A DNA stretch of 64,000 nt, taken from NCBI RefSeq assembly GCF_900167085.1, contig NZ_FUXA01000010.1, forward strand, positions 62,001 through 126,000, written 5' to 3'. Of this stretch, positions 26,345 through 37,795 are shown piece by piece (positions within the stretch are counted from its first letter, which is position 1; every line of letters starts with the position of its first letter). Position numbers and translations under genes: made by a program. Below the pieces are notes generated by a model. It was not told the origin of the DNA. It made no database searches and saw only the letters and a list, made by a program, of their open reading frames with translations. Source of the DNA: Eubacterium ruminantium (GTDB lineage Bacteria > Bacillota > Clostridia > Lachnospirales > Lachnospiraceae).

Positions 26345-26734
26345 CTAACAAAGCGCCGGCATAAACTTGGCAAACAGATAGAGTCCTTCATCTCCTGCAT
26401 GCACTTCATGATGAACTTTAGCAAGCATAACGGATATTACTCCCGGCTCATATTGAATCTTTACTCCGTCATTCAGAGCGTATCCGCTTCCCGCAATAAC
26501 CTCATGAGTTTCGAGCTGAGGATCGTGTATATGATCCAATATGCTCTTCCCCGGAGCTATTCTTACAAGATGATAACTATATGCACCACCGGTTTCCGCG
26601 GATGTTAAAATATGCTTTAACTCTACTCCCTCAAATGTAGGATGCTTAGACCATGGGATATTGCCAAAATCCACGGTCCTCCCTGGAACTAAAAATCTTC
26701 CCTGATTAAATGCTTCAAATAATCTGTTTTCCAT
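26345..26734 (-). CDS. Cupin-domain protein
   Basis: 129 residues, single cupin barrel: ILDHIHDPQLETHEVIAGSG holds the motif 1 ligands (His, His, Glu, His), and MLAKVHHEVHAGDEGLYLF motif 2. GAGAGGTG before ATG 26734 decides the start. It is followed upstream by an AraC regulator 50 bases away, probably controlling it. Confidence 0.82.
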   Translation of the reverse strand: MENRLFEAFNQGRFLVPGRTVDFGNIPWSKHPTFEGVELKHILTSAETGGAYSYHLVRIAPGKSILDHIHDPQLETHEVIAGSGYALNDGVKIQYEPGVISVMLAKVHHEVHAGDEGLYLFAKFMPALC

Positions 26735-26784
26735 AATGATCACCTCTCTTTTTTTGATGAAATGATCATAATATAATTATCATG

Positions 26785-27387
26785 TTATGACTTGGATAAA
26801 ATTGCGGAGTTTATATACTGTTCCGGTGATATACCCACCTGCTTCTTGAACACCCTGTCCAAATGACTCTGATCACAGAAGCCGACCATATGCGCCACAT
26901 CTATAACTTTATATCCTTCTCGTAAAAGTTCCTGAGCTTTCCGAACCCGACATTGCATCTGGAACTTATGCGGAGTTAGCCCATTTTCCGAAGCAAATTT
27001 TCTAATCATATGATAAGAAGAAATGTTTACCTTCTTAGCCATTTCCTCAATACTTATCTCCAGCTCCGGATTACCTATTATCTCGTTCTTAATAATATCA
27101 AGCTCACCGCTTATATCTCCATCCACCGGCAGGCATGTTGTAATCATTGAATAATACTCAGTTACAGGATTTATGGAATGGACAATGTCAGGTGCCACAG
27201 TAAAGTATTCCCCTTCATGACATTCAAAATCCTCCGATCCGATACCAATTGATACTACACCTTCTGTAATTATCCCGAAGACATAATGATCTATATGAGT
27301 ATGACGCGGATAAGATATTTTCACATGCTCCATACTCACTATTTCAATACCTGTTGACTTGTCTTCTATAAATTCGAGTTTATCCAT
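26785..27387 (-). CDS. AraC-family regulator (cupin sensor + two HTH)
   Basis: About 200 residues from ATG 27387 (start inferred from MDKLEFIEDKSTGIEIV; the SD is weak). N-terminal cupin sensor (RHTHIDHYVFGIITEGVV), C-terminal AraC HTH pair at about 100-200 (SIEEMAKKVNISSYHMIRKF, VIDVAHMVGFCDQSHLDRVF). Longer frame to 27480 exists without support. Confidence 0.83.
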   Translation of the reverse strand: MDKLEFIEDKSTGIEIVSMEHVKISYPRHTHIDHYVFGIITEGVVSIGIGSEDFECHEGEYFTVAPDIVHSINPVTEYYSMITTCLPVDGDISGELDIIKNEIIGNPELEISIEEMAKKVNISSYHMIRKFASENGLTPHKFQMQCRVRKAQELLREGYKVIDVAHMVGFCDQSHLDRVFKKQVGISPEQYINSAILSKS

Positions 27388-27691
27388 AGCTCTTAAATAT
27401 CCGATATTCCCTAATCTTTCTTCAATGAAACACACAATCCAAATGCTTCTTCTGCCAAAACAACTGTCGCATCCTTCCATAATACAATATCTTCCGACAT
27501 ATAAAACTAATCCATAACTTTTTTACATACAAATATATTTCCAACTCATTGTGATTTCTCCCTATCATAGTTATTTTATAAATCGGAAAAATGTTTATTT
27601 ATTTCTTTACTATACCATAATTCTTTTTCCTTTACAGTTATATATTCATTTTATAGTCAAAGGTTTAGGGATTCGTCCCCAAGTATCTTAC

Positions 27692-27731
27692 AAAAAAGAA
27701 AAGTCCCATAAACACTGGGTTTACAGGACTT
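27692..27731 (-). terminator. Rho-independent terminator of gdhA
   Basis: AAGTCCTGTAAAC / GTTTATGGGACTT stem (27701-27731) followed on the minus strand by TTCTTTTTTG, 40 bases after the stop codon. Confidence 0.75.
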
Positions 27732-27770
27732 TATATCTTATCTATAATTCAATCACTATATGGTTTGTAA

Positions 27771-29147
<1,377 letters not shown>

Positions 29148-29185
29148 TTACAGTGGATACACCTTCTGTTTAACATCTGAAACGA

Positions 29186-29214
29186 ATTATATAACATGAA
29201 AGTAAAGTTGTAAA
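29186..29214 (-). promoter_or_regulatory. gdhA promoter
   Basis: -35 TTTACA (29209-29214), 17-bp spacer, -10 TATAAT (29186-29191), about 70 bases before the start codon. Confidence 0.7.
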
Positions 29215-29321
29215 TAATTTTTTTAAGTTTTTTTATTATTTTTTTGATTTTATTTTGTATAATACAAAATTAAGTATATTTTTTTTGGTAAACATAATTT
29301 ATATGGACTAAAATGACACAA

Positions 29322-29350
29322 TTGAAGATATTTGATAAGAATGGTATATT
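29322..29350 (+). promoter_or_regulatory. Promoter of the glycerophosphotransferase gene
   Basis: -35 TTGAAG (29322-29327), 17-bp spacer, -10 TATATT (29345-29350), 65 bases before the chosen start. Confidence 0.6.
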
Positions 29351-29415
29351 ATATTAAGTATAAATATTGATTTTTGACGGAATTCCGTTATGTTTTTATA
29401 GGAAAAGGCAAAAGC

Positions 29416-31035
29416 ATGGAATATTATGTTAACAAAATTGCATGGGACAGAATCTGGATATTATTTAATGTAGACTTTATTTCGGAAAGTGAAGATGATA
29501 TCTACCTTGTTAATTCCGATAATACAGCTCATTACTTATTAAAGAAAGGTTCCAAACCATCTGAGTACAAACTTAATATTACAAATCCCGGTAATTGCGC
29601 CATGCTTCCTCCGGGAATTTATACTCTTAAATCTTCATGCGACCTTGATGGTTCGGATTCAAAGAAGCAAATACTGTCTCCTCTTCTTCCGTCGAAGGAT
29701 TTGGACATTTCCAATCTCAATCGTCAGTTTATTTATTTTCATAAAGAACGTTCATACCGAGTTCAGTTCTCTGTTAAAAACGGGTTAAAGATCAAAATAT
29801 CCGATATAAGATTGAAAAGCAGCAGTTTCTCCGACAGAATACGTTCATTTATCAGAGACTCCAAGAATAAATCGCTCAAATCCATACTTCGAGCAATTTA
29901 TAATTTTGAATATATTAAATATCATAAGAAGAACAATAAATCGGGACACTCTCCAAATATACTTCTTATGTCTGATCAAAGCGAACAAATGGGGTCAAAT
30001 ATGTCAGCCCTTAAGGACAGGCTTATCAGCCGGGGATATAAACCCTATGAAGCTCTTCGTGCAATCACCACAAAACATTACAGCTTTATGCACTGGATAA
30101 AAACTCTTAAATCCATTGCCCGAGCTGATTATATTTTTCTCGATGATCATAGCCAGACTACCGATTGGCTGAAAATTAAAGGAGCTGTCATCACACAGCT
30201 ATGGCATGCTGGCGCAGGTTTCAAGGCAACCGGTTATGCAAGATTCGGTATGCCGGCCAGCCCGGCACCTTATTCGGGGCACCGCCAATATACTTACGGA
30301 ATTGCAGGCTCATTGAAAATCCGCCATTTCTTCTCTGAAGTATGGGGTATAAATGATGAAATGGTTCTCCCTACAGGAATGCCGAGAATAGACGTATTCC
30401 TTAATGAAGATCACATCAGTAAGACCAAAACACTTTTATATAAGAAGCTTGCAGATTCAACAGGACTCGATATTACAACTCTTCATGATAAGAAGATTAT
30501 GCTTTTTGCTCCGACATATCGCGGCGAAAATAAACGTCATGCCTATTATCCGTATGACAAACTTAATCTCGATGACCTGTACAAACTATGTAAAAATAAA
30601 AACTATATAGTCATATTTAAAATGCATCCTTTTGTAGAAACTCCTGTTCCTATACCTGCCGGTTATAAGGATTTTATGATTGATATGACTTCATATGAAA
30701 ATATAAATGATCTTTTTTATATTACAGATCTTCTCATAACCGACTACTCATCCAATATTTACGAGTTTTCGCTTATGAAAAAACCTATGCTATTCTATAG
30801 TTTTGATATTAAAGAGTATTCAAAAGAAAGAGGTTTCCACCGGGACTACCTTTCAAATGTTCCCGGAAAAGTTGTTGAATCATTTTCCGACTTGTTGAAA
30901 GCCATATCAGATGAAAACTTTCAATTTGAAAAAGTTAGCGAATATATCGACAATAATTTTGAATATATCGATGCTCATGCGTGTGACAGAATTATCGATA
31001 TTATCATAGAAAACAAAAAAGACATCATACAATAA
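29416..31035 (+). CDS. CDP-glycerol glycerophosphotransferase (TagB/TagF type)
   Basis: 539 residues. The C-terminal half is the GT-B-like glycerophosphotransferase: TQLWHAGAGFKATGYARFG, IMLFAPTYRGENK, IVIFKMHPFVE and LLITDYSSNIYEFSLMKKP. It transfers glycerol phosphate from CDP-glycerol onto a growing teichoic-acid or capsule-like polymer at the inner membrane face. The N-terminal ~190 residues are a less conserved beta-rich region. The start MEYYVNKIAWD follows AAAGG at 8 bases; a TTG at 29374 is in frame without an SD. Only plus-strand gene in this part of the window. Confidence 0.85.
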   Translation: MEYYVNKIAWDRIWILFNVDFISESEDDIYLVNSDNTAHYLLKKGSKPSEYKLNITNPGNCAMLPPGIYTLKSSCDLDGSDSKKQILSPLLPSKDLDISNLNRQFIYFHKERSYRVQFSVKNGLKIKISDIRLKSSSFSDRIRSFIRDSKNKSLKSILRAIYNFEYIKYHKKNNKSGHSPNILLMSDQSEQMGSNMSALKDRLISRGYKPYEALRAITTKHYSFMHWIKTLKSIARADYIFLDDHSQTTDWLKIKGAVITQLWHAGAGFKATGYARFGMPASPAPYSGHRQYTYGIAGSLKIRHFFSEVWGINDEMVLPTGMPRIDVFLNEDHISKTKTLLYKKLADSTGLDITTLHDKKIMLFAPTYRGENKRHAYYPYDKLNLDDLYKLCKNKNYIVIFKMHPFVETPVPIPAGYKDFMIDMTSYENINDLFYITDLLITDYSSNIYEFSLMKKPMLFYSFDIKEYSKERGFHRDYLSNVPGKVVESFSDLLKAISDENFQFEKVSEYIDNNFEYIDAHACDRIIDIIIENKKDIIQ

Positions 31036-31047
31036 TGATATGATGTC
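31014..31047. terminator. Bidirectional terminator between the glycerophosphotransferase and glpK genes
   Basis: GACATCATA / TATGATGTC stem (31021-31041) flanked by A6 on the left and T6 on the right, so it can end transcription from both convergent genes. It overlaps the last codons of the plus-strand gene. Confidence 0.8.
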
Positions 31048-31054
31048 TTTTTTG

Positions 31055-32545
31055 TTACTCAACCCAGTCAAGGCTTCTGCTTACAGCTTTATGCCATCCT
31101 GAAAGTTTTATCTCTCTATCAACTTCACTGATATCAGCTTTAAATATTCTATCGATACTTATAACATTTTTCAGATCATCCACTGATTCCCAGTATCCAA
31201 CGGCAAGCCCTGCAAGAAATGCTGCTCCTATGGCTGTACTTTCAAGACAGCTGGATCTTATAACCGTCGCATTTATAACATCTGCCTGTGTCTGCATAAG
31301 GAAATTATTGGCTGAGGCGCCGCCGTCAACTTTAAGTTCTTTGATATTTACACCCGAATCTTTTTCCATCGCCGAGAGCACATCGCTTGTTGAAAATGCA
31401 ATAGATTCCAGTGTAGCTCTGATAATATGATATTTATTTACTCCTCTTGTTATTCCGACAATTGTTCCTCTCGCATACTGATTCCAATATGGTGCTCCAA
31501 GTCCTGTGAAAGCCGGAACTACGTAACATCCATTGGAATCACTTACCTTTCTAGCCATGAACTCCGAATCCTCAGCGCTCTCTATAAGCTTCATTTCATC
31601 ACGAAGCCACTGTATTGAAGCTCCTGCGATAAATACAGAACCTTCAAGAGCATAACTGACTTTTCCATCGATACCCCATGCTATGGTTGTTACAAGTCCA
31701 TTTTCCGAAAATACAGGTTTATCGCCTGTGTTCATAAGTAAGAAACAACCTGTTCCGTATGTATTTTTAGCACTTCCTTTATCCCAGCACTGCTGTCCGA
31801 AAAGTGCTGCCTGCTGATCTCCTGCAATTCCGGCAATCGGTATCTCCGCTCCAAGAAGTGTACCGCTTGAACTACCGTATATTTCACTTGAGTTTCTTAC
31901 TTCAGGAAGCATGCATGCGGGAATACCTAATTCATCAAGGATATCCTGATCCCAGCATAACTTCTGAATGTTATACATCATAGTACGAGACGCATTTGAA
32001 TAATCAGTCACATGGACTCTTCCCTGAGTCAGCTTCCATATAAGCCATGTATCAATTGTTCCGAAAAGCAATTCACCTCTTTGGGCTCTATCTTTTGCAC
32101 CCTCTACATTTTCAAGGATCCATCTAAGCTTTGTTGCAGAAAAATAAGCATCAATTACAAGTCCCGTCTTATCACGGATGATCTTTTCGAGCCCCTTTTT
32201 CTTAAGTGTGTCGCAGTATTCCGATGTTCTTCTGCACTGCCAAACTATGGCATTATATATCGGTTCGCCCGTAGTTTTATCCCAAACAACAGTTGTTTCT
32301 CTCTGATTGGTAATTCCTATACCTGCTATATCCGAAGCACTTATACTTGCTTTTGCAATGGCTTCCACCGCTACTCCGAGCATCGATGACCATATTTCAT
32401 TCGCACTATGCTCAACCCATCCCGGCTTTGGAAATATCTGCTCAAATTCTTTTTGTGCCACGGAAACTATCTGTCCTTCTTTATCAAAAATGATGCATCT
32501 GTTACTTGTAGTTCCTGCGTCAAGCGCCATTATGTATTTCCCCAT
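31055..32545 (-). CDS. glpK: Glycerol kinase
   Basis: 496 residues, FGGY family. [20 protein letters not shown] holds the phosphate-1 loop; GYGTGCFLL-like element reads [37 protein letters not shown] and [14 protein letters not shown] are typical GlpK motifs. Phosphorylates glycerol to sn-glycerol 3-phosphate. GGAGGTTGTT before ATG 32545 decides the start. The neighbouring G1P dehydrogenase and CDP-glycerol transferase suggest a role in glycerol-phosphate polymer precursor supply. Confidence 0.95.
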   Translation of the reverse strand: MGKYIMALDAGTTSNRCIIFDKEGQIVSVAQKEFEQIFPKPGWVEHSANEIWSSMLGVAVEAIAKASISASDIAGIGITNQRETTVVWDKTTGEPIYNAIVWQCRRTSEYCDTLKKKGLEKIIRDKTGLVIDAYFSATKLRWILENVEGAKDRAQRGELLFGTIDTWLIWKLTQGRVHVTDYSNASRTMMYNIQKLCWDQDILDELGIPACMLPEVRNSSEIYGSSSGTLLGAEIPIAGIAGDQQAALFGQQCWDKGSAKNTYGTGCFLLMNTGDKPVFSENGLVTTIAWGIDGKVSYALEGSVFIAGASIQWLRDEMKLIESAEDSEFMARKVSDSNGCYVVPAFTGLGAPYWNQYARGTIVGITRGVNKYHIIRATLESIAFSTSDVLSAMEKDSGVNIKELKVDGGASANNFLMQTQADVINATVIRSSCLESTAIGAAFLAGLAVGYWESVDDLKNVISIDRIFKADISEVDREIKLSGWHKAVSRSLDWVE

Positions 32546-32740
32546 AACAACCTCCATCCTTTGCTTTCCCGATTTGTCTTTTACTATATGAAATATAACA
32601 CTTTTACGTTTATCCCATTACAGAATACATGTTTCATATACATGCTGAAATATCCCCATGTCATATCATATATATTATCAACGTCGTTTCGTACATGCTA
32701 TCAGCAGCCTGCCATTAATATCCTCAATGTCTCATACAAT

Positions 32741-33805
32741 TTACATTTGGAATATAAGTTCCATCTCATCATAGAGTTTGCCAAGTCTTTCATCAGAAAG
32801 ATCAGTTTCATTTAGTATTGTATATCTGTCCGCTCTTGTCTCAGCCGCCTGCTGCCATGCTCCGATAAATATCTCTTTGGTTATTTTCCAATCAGATGGT
32901 TTTACAGGAATATTATAATCCTTTATGACTTTTGTGATCTTGCCAATATTTCTCTTCTGGAAGATACATGCCCCATAACTTCCCATAGCAACCGCAATTC
33001 CATGAGGAACATTTGTTTCCTCGCTGAATCTTTCTTCAAGTGCGTGACAGAAAAGATGTTCTGAACCTGAACTCGGTCTTGACGAACCGGCTATTTCCAT
33101 AGCAAGTCCTCCCATAACGAGCGCCTGTGTAAGTCTTTTTATGAAATCCTTACTCTTCAGCTCTTTCTGGTCATTGTAACAAATAGAGTTAAATGCCATC
33201 TTCGATATCATATATGCAAAATCATCTACATATTCCTTACCTTTTGTATAAGCAATCTTCCAGTCATTTAAAGCAGTATATTTACTGATGGTATCGCCTA
33301 TACCTGCAAGCAACTGTCTGTCAGGTGCACTGATAATGACATTTACATCAACAATTATCGCATCCGGTATCTTGCATTTAAATGTCTTTCTCGCTTTTCC
33401 CTCTGTACCGAGAACTGCCACAGGAGATGCCAGGCTGTCGTTGCTTAATGTTGTCGGAAGTGAGATAAGACTTGTTTTACTTACAAATGCCGCAAATTTG
33501 GCGAGGTCAAGAACCGTTCCTCCACCAAACCCGATAACTATCTGAATGTCATTCATAGTAATATACTTTGCCAGTGCAACCGCTGCATCATATGTCGCTG
33601 ATTGTATAAGATATGTCTCTATATTTGTAAAATCAGCCGTGATATCATTTATTATATTTTCAAAAATCCCTTTGAGATTCTCTTCCGTCACAAGGATAGT
33701 TTTCTTGCTATGAATATCAGGAATAACATCATTCATGACATCAGGAATATGTGAAAATATTCCTTCCTCTACAACCAGATGATATGGGAGTGTAAATCTA
33801 TTCAT
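32741..33805 (-). CDS. egsA: sn-Glycerol-1-phosphate dehydrogenase (EgsA/AraM type)
   Basis: 354 residues of the iron-containing-alcohol-dehydrogenase/dehydroquinate-synthase-like superfamily. IVIGFGGGTVLDLAKFAAF is the NAD(P) loop; SLPTTLSNDSLASPVAVL, GSEHLFCHALEE and VPHGIAVAMGSYG carry substrate and metal-binding Asp/His residues. It reduces dihydroxyacetone phosphate to G1P, the enantiomer used in archaeal lipids; bacterial AraM makes G1P for heptaprenylglyceryl phosphate or capsules. GGAGG before ATG 33805 fixes the start. Confidence 0.88.
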   Translation of the reverse strand: MNRFTLPYHLVVEEGIFSHIPDVMNDVIPDIHSKKTILVTEENLKGIFENIINDITADFTNIETYLIQSATYDAAVALAKYITMNDIQIVIGFGGGTVLDLAKFAAFVSKTSLISLPTTLSNDSLASPVAVLGTEGKARKTFKCKIPDAIIVDVNVIISAPDRQLLAGIGDTISKYTALNDWKIAYTKGKEYVDDFAYMISKMAFNSICYNDQKELKSKDFIKRLTQALVMGGLAMEIAGSSRPSSGSEHLFCHALEERFSEETNVPHGIAVAMGSYGACIFQKRNIGKITKVIKDYNIPVKPSDWKITKEIFIGAWQQAAETRADRYTILNETDLSDERLGKLYDEMELIFQM

Positions 33806-33950
33806 CAATATATCCTCCAAACATTTATATTTTAAATTATCAACTCTATTTATTTTACTATACCTTCATTTATTTATCTATACGGCAAATATATTCCTAC
33901 ACCTTTTTTTACTCACAATATATAATCTCAAATCACTTTATCCACTATCA

Positions 33951-34013
33951 AAAAAATGACCCCTTGTGCAGGGAAGCGACTATATAACAAATCGCTGATC
34001 CTGCAAAGGGATC
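33951..34013 (-). terminator. Long-stem terminator of the ldh-exonuclease III operon
   Basis: GATCCCTTTGCAGG and AGCGAT pair with GTCGCT and CCTGCACAAGGGGTC (33958-34013), followed on the minus strand by seven T. Confidence 0.7.
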
Positions 34014-34032
34014 AATTTAACTTTTCAAATAT

Positions 34033-34788
34033 TTATAATTCAATATTAAGTTCTACAGGACAATGATCCGAACCGTAAACATTTTGAAGAATCTTCGAAT
34101 CAACTATCTTATCTTTAACATCAGACGATACAAGGAAATAATCGATACGCCATCCCACATTTCTTTCTCTTGCTTTCATGCGGTATGACCACCATGAATA
34201 TTCATCCTTTGCATCAGGATATTTATATCTGAAACTATCGATAAATCCTGAATCAAGAAGCTCTGTCATCTTCTGTCTTTCCTCATCTGAAAAGCCCGGA
34301 TTTTTATGATTTGTATCAGGATTCTTAATATCGATTTCCTGATGAGCAACATTCATATCACCGCAAATGATAACAGGTTTTTCCTTCTTAAGTTCACCTA
34401 CAAACTTTCTGAAGTCATCTTCCCACTGCATTCTGTACGACAGTCTCTTAAGCTCTGTCTGTGAATTCGGAACATAAACCGTTATAAAATAATATGTTCC
34501 CATATCAAGTTTTATAAGTCGTCCTTCGTGGTCATGGATATCAATACCCATTCCCTTTTCTACAGATACAGGCTCCTTCTTGGTAAAGACAGCCGTTCCC
34601 GAATAACCCTTTTTATCTGCAGAATACCAATACTGCAAATGATTTGGAGTATCAAGTTTTAACTGTCCCTCCTGCATCTTACTTTCCTGTATGCAAAAGA
34701 TATCAGCATCGGATTCATTGAAAAAGTCCATAAATCCTTTGCCGGAACAAGCTCTTATACCATTAACATTCCAAGATACAAATTTCAT
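34033..34788 (-). CDS. Exodeoxyribonuclease III / AP endonuclease
   Basis: 251 residues, ExoIII/APE family: MKFVSWNVNGIRAC, FCIQESKMQEG (catalytic Glu), YFITVYVPNSQ, ICGDMNVAHQEID (Asp, Asn) and YGSDHCPVELNIEL (Asp-His). Removes abasic sites and 3' blocks in base-excision repair. It starts two bases after the ldh stop, so the two genes are co-transcribed. Confidence 0.95.
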   Translation of the reverse strand: MKFVSWNVNGIRACSGKGFMDFFNESDADIFCIQESKMQEGQLKLDTPNHLQYWYSADKKGYSGTAVFTKKEPVSVEKGMGIDIHDHEGRLIKLDMGTYYFITVYVPNSQTELKRLSYRMQWEDDFRKFVGELKKEKPVIICGDMNVAHQEIDIKNPDTNHKNPGFSDEERQKMTELLDSGFIDSFRYKYPDAKDEYSWWSYRMKARERNVGWRIDYFLVSSDVKDKIVDSKILQNVYGSDHCPVELNIEL

Positions 34789-34790
34789 TT

Positions 34791-35810
34791 TTATTCCTCG
34801 TTTCCATCTGCTCCTGATTCAATCTCAGGAAGAGAAAAATCAAGTGCTGAAGCAATTTCTTTAAGCGCTTCTGCTGAAGCCATGAGTTTTGTAATCTCAT
34901 CCTCATCAAGTGAGATAGGAACTTTCTCCTCAACACCGTCAGATCCAACGATTGTTGGCATTGAAAGGCATATATCTTTAAGTCCGTACTGTCCCTGCAT
35001 CAAACTTGATACAGAAAGTATTGACTTCTCATCACGTGCGATAGCTTCGCATATTCTTCTTACAGCCATGGCAACACCATAGTATGTAGCCTTCTTACGT
35101 TCAATGATCTCATAAGCACTATTCTTAACCATTTCCTGAATATGTCTTTCAGACTCATCATGGTTAAAATGTCCTCTCATCTCACAGAACTTAGAAAGAG
35201 GTACACCGGAAACTGCGGCACTGCTCCATGCAGCAAGTTCACTGTCACCATGTTCACCGATGATAAATGCATGAACAGTTCTGCTATCGATATCAAGATG
35301 TTCACTAAGCATTGACTTAAGTCTTGCTGTATCAAGAACTGTTCCTGAACCGATTACTCTATTTACAGGGAATCCCGAAAGCTTCTGTGCAACATATGTA
35401 AGGATATCAACAGGGTTTGAAACAATGAGAAGAACACCTTCACATTTTCTTCTGCTGATCTCCGGTATGATTGATTTGAAAATACTAACATTTTTCTGAA
35501 CCAGCTGAAGTCTTGTTTCACCCGGCTTCTGAGCTGCGCCTGCTGTTATGATAATGATAGATGCATCTACAATATCATCATAATCGCCGGCATATATCTT
35601 CATAGGTTTAACAAAAGGAATACCATGACTTATATCCATTGCTTCTCCCTCTGCTCTGCTATGATCAACATCTATAAGAACTATTTCAGAAAAGAGTCCG
35701 CTTTCCATAAGCGCAAATGCTGTTGATGAACCAACAAATCCACAACCTATTATAGCTACCTTTCTAATATCAACATTTCTATCTGTCAAATTTTTATGTA
35801 ACTTTTCCAT
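34791..35810 (-). CDS. ldh: L-lactate dehydrogenase
   Basis: 339 residues. KVAIIGCGFVGSSTAFALM is the NAD loop; VSNPVDILTYVAQKLSG, GSGTVLDTARLKSML and FIIGEHGDSELAAWSSA include the active-site Arg and His195 equivalents. Reduces pyruvate to L-lactate in fermentation; the N-terminus is about 14 residues longer than usual. Forms an operon with exonuclease III. Confidence 0.93.
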   Translation of the reverse strand: MEKLHKNLTDRNVDIRKVAIIGCGFVGSSTAFALMESGLFSEIVLIDVDHSRAEGEAMDISHGIPFVKPMKIYAGDYDDIVDASIIIITAGAAQKPGETRLQLVQKNVSIFKSIIPEISRRKCEGVLLIVSNPVDILTYVAQKLSGFPVNRVIGSGTVLDTARLKSMLSEHLDIDSRTVHAFIIGEHGDSELAAWSSAAVSGVPLSKFCEMRGHFNHDESERHIQEMVKNSAYEIIERKKATYYGVAMAVRRICEAIARDEKSILSVSSLMQGQYGLKDICLSMPTIVGSDGVEEKVPISLDEDEITKLMASAEALKEIASALDFSLPEIESGADGNEE

Positions 35811-35898
35811 TTTGCCCTCCCGTCTAAATCAATATACTAGTATATCAACACTTGTAACAGCTTATATTTTACTCCAATAAACCGGCCTATATCAACTG

Positions 35899-36639
35899 TT
35901 ATTTGAACAAGGCTATAGTATTTTCCATATCTTCTTCCGATTTGGTTCTGAAAGTCAGAATTGCTACATAACGTCCATTTACAAGAGCAAATTGTCTCTC
36001 GTAAATAGTTTCTCCATCACGGGTTGCAACAAGATTTATCATTTCTCTTGTTCTTCCGCAAAACTTATCTTCGATGATTTCCGAACTTATATCCGTATAA
36101 CCCTGCTGTCTCAAAATATCTGCCGATGTATCAACCCCCGACTCAGTGAATTCTTTCTCAGAAACTTCATATCCACCTGTAGACTGAGCTATAACGGTAA
36201 CTACTGATCTTTCATCCTGTGTAACCGCTTCCATATCAAGAAGATGGCTTGTTTCAAGAACAGCGGCAACATTTTCATCTATTGCAGACCCCGGCTGAAA
36301 TTCATTTATCTCATCTATCTTTTCATCGGTAAATAATACCCAGTCCTCACCAAACTCGCAGGAAAAACCAAAATAATCATTTATATATCGATTACCGTAT
36401 GCCCTTCCTCTTTTGTATGGTTTAGACATTGAGATTACCGAACTCCCGGTCTCTGTCGTTAAAGTCATTTGTTCCTCAGAGACTGCGTCATTTTGTGTAG
36501 CAGTAACTTCAGTAGTTTCTTTAGTATCCTCTGACTTTCCCTTCTTTCCGCATCCGGACATAATAAGAAGACTTGAGAATAAAACCAAAGACACTTTTTT
36601 AATTTTGTAATGGTTTAAACATTGACTCAATATTCTCAA
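35899..36639 (-). CDS. Lipoprotein of unknown function
   Basis: About 245 residues. Hydrophobic segment VSLVLFSSLLIMSGC with a lipobox (M-S-G-C), then a Glu/Thr-rich linker and a globular domain (FGFSCEFGEDWVLFTDEK ... MENTIALFK). The 5' end overlaps the upstream lipoprotein gene; starts TTG 36639, TTG 36630 or a codon nearer the lipobox are all possible, none with a strong SD. The C-terminal domain resembles that of the upstream lipoprotein, so the pair are probably tandem paralogues. Confidence 0.65.
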   Translation of the reverse strand: MRILSQCLNHYKIKKVSLVLFSSLLIMSGCGKKGKSEDTKETTEVTATQNDAVSEEQMTLTTETGSSVISMSKPYKRGRAYGNRYINDYFGFSCEFGEDWVLFTDEKIDEINEFQPGSAIDENVAAVLETSHLLDMEAVTQDERSVVTVIAQSTGGYEVSEKEFTESGVDTSADILRQQGYTDISSEIIEDKFCGRTREMINLVATRDGETIYERQFALVNGRYVAILTFRTKSEEDMENTIALFK

Positions 36640-37318
36640 TCTTATCGCCCTCATTCAAAGAAAATGAAATGATAACTATCAGATCATTCACCTTTGTCGC
36701 ATACATTACCTGAGTGACTGTCGAACCTTCTTCCGGAGGAATTATCAACGCATCAAAATCTTTATCTACAAACTTAACTGTTTTGAATTCCGCATTCTCA
36801 TGACGCTTTGCAGCAACAGAAAGGTAATACTGTGATGTAGTTTCCTTATTGATGTCAGTTGATACATAGTAATAATCAACTATGATATTTGATCCGTTTT
36901 TCTTATTGGCTGCAATGGCACATACTGCCATATTTGAATCCTTCTGATCATATGGTGACTTTTTGCCTTCCCAAAGATCCTTTATATCTTTTTCTTCAAG
37001 TCCCATGGACTTTGCAACTTCTTCGGCACTTAAGAAATTCCAGTTAACTTCATCTACAACCAACTTAAAACCTGCAAGTTCATTGACGTAAGTATTGCTG
37101 CCTTCATAATAACCAACAATATTGTGAGCTGTCTTAACTGTTGCATCTCCACGTGTTGCATCTGAAGTTGTTGCATTATTTCCGTTCCTTTCAGTTGTAA
37201 CCTGTTCTGTCTTATCATTAACTGTAGGAAGATCATCTACATCATTCTTCTTTCCACATGCAGAAAGAGATACAATAATAAATGAACATGCCAATAATAA
37301 TGAAAGCTTTTTTCTCAT
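36599..37318 (-). CDS. Lipoprotein of unknown function
   Basis: 239 residues; signal peptide MRKKLSLLLACSFIIVSLSAC with lipobox L-S-A-C (Cys21), a Thr/Asp-rich linker, then a domain with YVNELAGFKLVVDEVNWNF, YYVSTDINKETTSQYYL and VIISFSLNEGDKIENIESMF. Anchored to the outer face of the membrane; function unknown. Confidence 0.75.
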   Translation of the reverse strand: MRKKLSLLLACSFIIVSLSACGKKNDVDDLPTVNDKTEQVTTERNGNNATTSDATRGDATVKTAHNIVGYYEGSNTYVNELAGFKLVVDEVNWNFLSAEEVAKSMGLEEKDIKDLWEGKKSPYDQKDSNMAVCAIAANKKNGSNIIVDYYYVSTDINKETTSQYYLSVAAKRHENAEFKTVKFVDKDFDALIIPPEEGSTVTQVMYATKVNDLIVIISFSLNEGDKIENIESMFKPLQN

Positions 37319-37359
37319 TCTTATACCTCTTAAAATATAAAATCCTATTTAGATAAAAA

Positions 37360-37385
37360 GCCCGATAGGTTAAACCATATCGGGC
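37360..37385 (-). terminator. Rho-independent terminator of yajC
   Basis: GCCCGATA / TATCGGGC with a 10-base loop, followed on the minus strand by TTTTT; 12 bases after the stop codon. Confidence 0.85.
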
Positions 37386-37396
37386 ACAAATGCATA

Positions 37397-37780
37397 TTAT
37401 TTATCACTATCTTCATCAGTTACTTCAGCAGTTCCGGCTTTCTCAACCTCTGCGATAGCCCTCTTGTGCATAGGAATTCTACAGTTTTTGTTGTTACCAA
37501 ACTCCACGATAACTGTTGTTTCATCAACTACATCAAGTATAGTTCCATAAAAACCGCTTGATGTCATGATGCTATCACCCGGCTCGATAGAGTTCATAAG
37601 ATCTTCTTGCTTTTTTCTCTGCTTCTTCTGAGGTCTGATGAGCATGAAGTATAAGATCAGGCCGAAAAATGCGATGTAAATAAGTAAACCTACTATACCC
37701 ATTCCTCCGGTCATTGCGCCGTTGCCTGCTCCTGCATCAGCTCCTGCTTCATCTGCTAAAATACCTAAACTGTATAACAT
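37397..37780 (-). CDS. yajC: Preprotein translocase subunit YajC
   Basis: 127 residues: one membrane helix (GIVGLLIYIAFFGLILYFML) directly followed by IRPQKKQRKKQEDLM, then a small beta-rich domain (SSGFYGTILDVVDETTVIVEF). Accessory subunit of SecDF-YajC at the Sec translocon. In many bacteria it follows tgt; here only the 3' end of tgt precedes it. Confidence 0.93.
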   Translation of the reverse strand: MLYSLGILADEAGADAGAGNGAMTGGMGIVGLLIYIAFFGLILYFMLIRPQKKQRKKQEDLMNSIEPGDSIMTSSGFYGTILDVVDETTVIVEFGNNKNCRIPMHKRAIAEVEKAGTAEVTDEDSDK

Positions 37781-37795
37781 TTTCTGACTCCTTCA

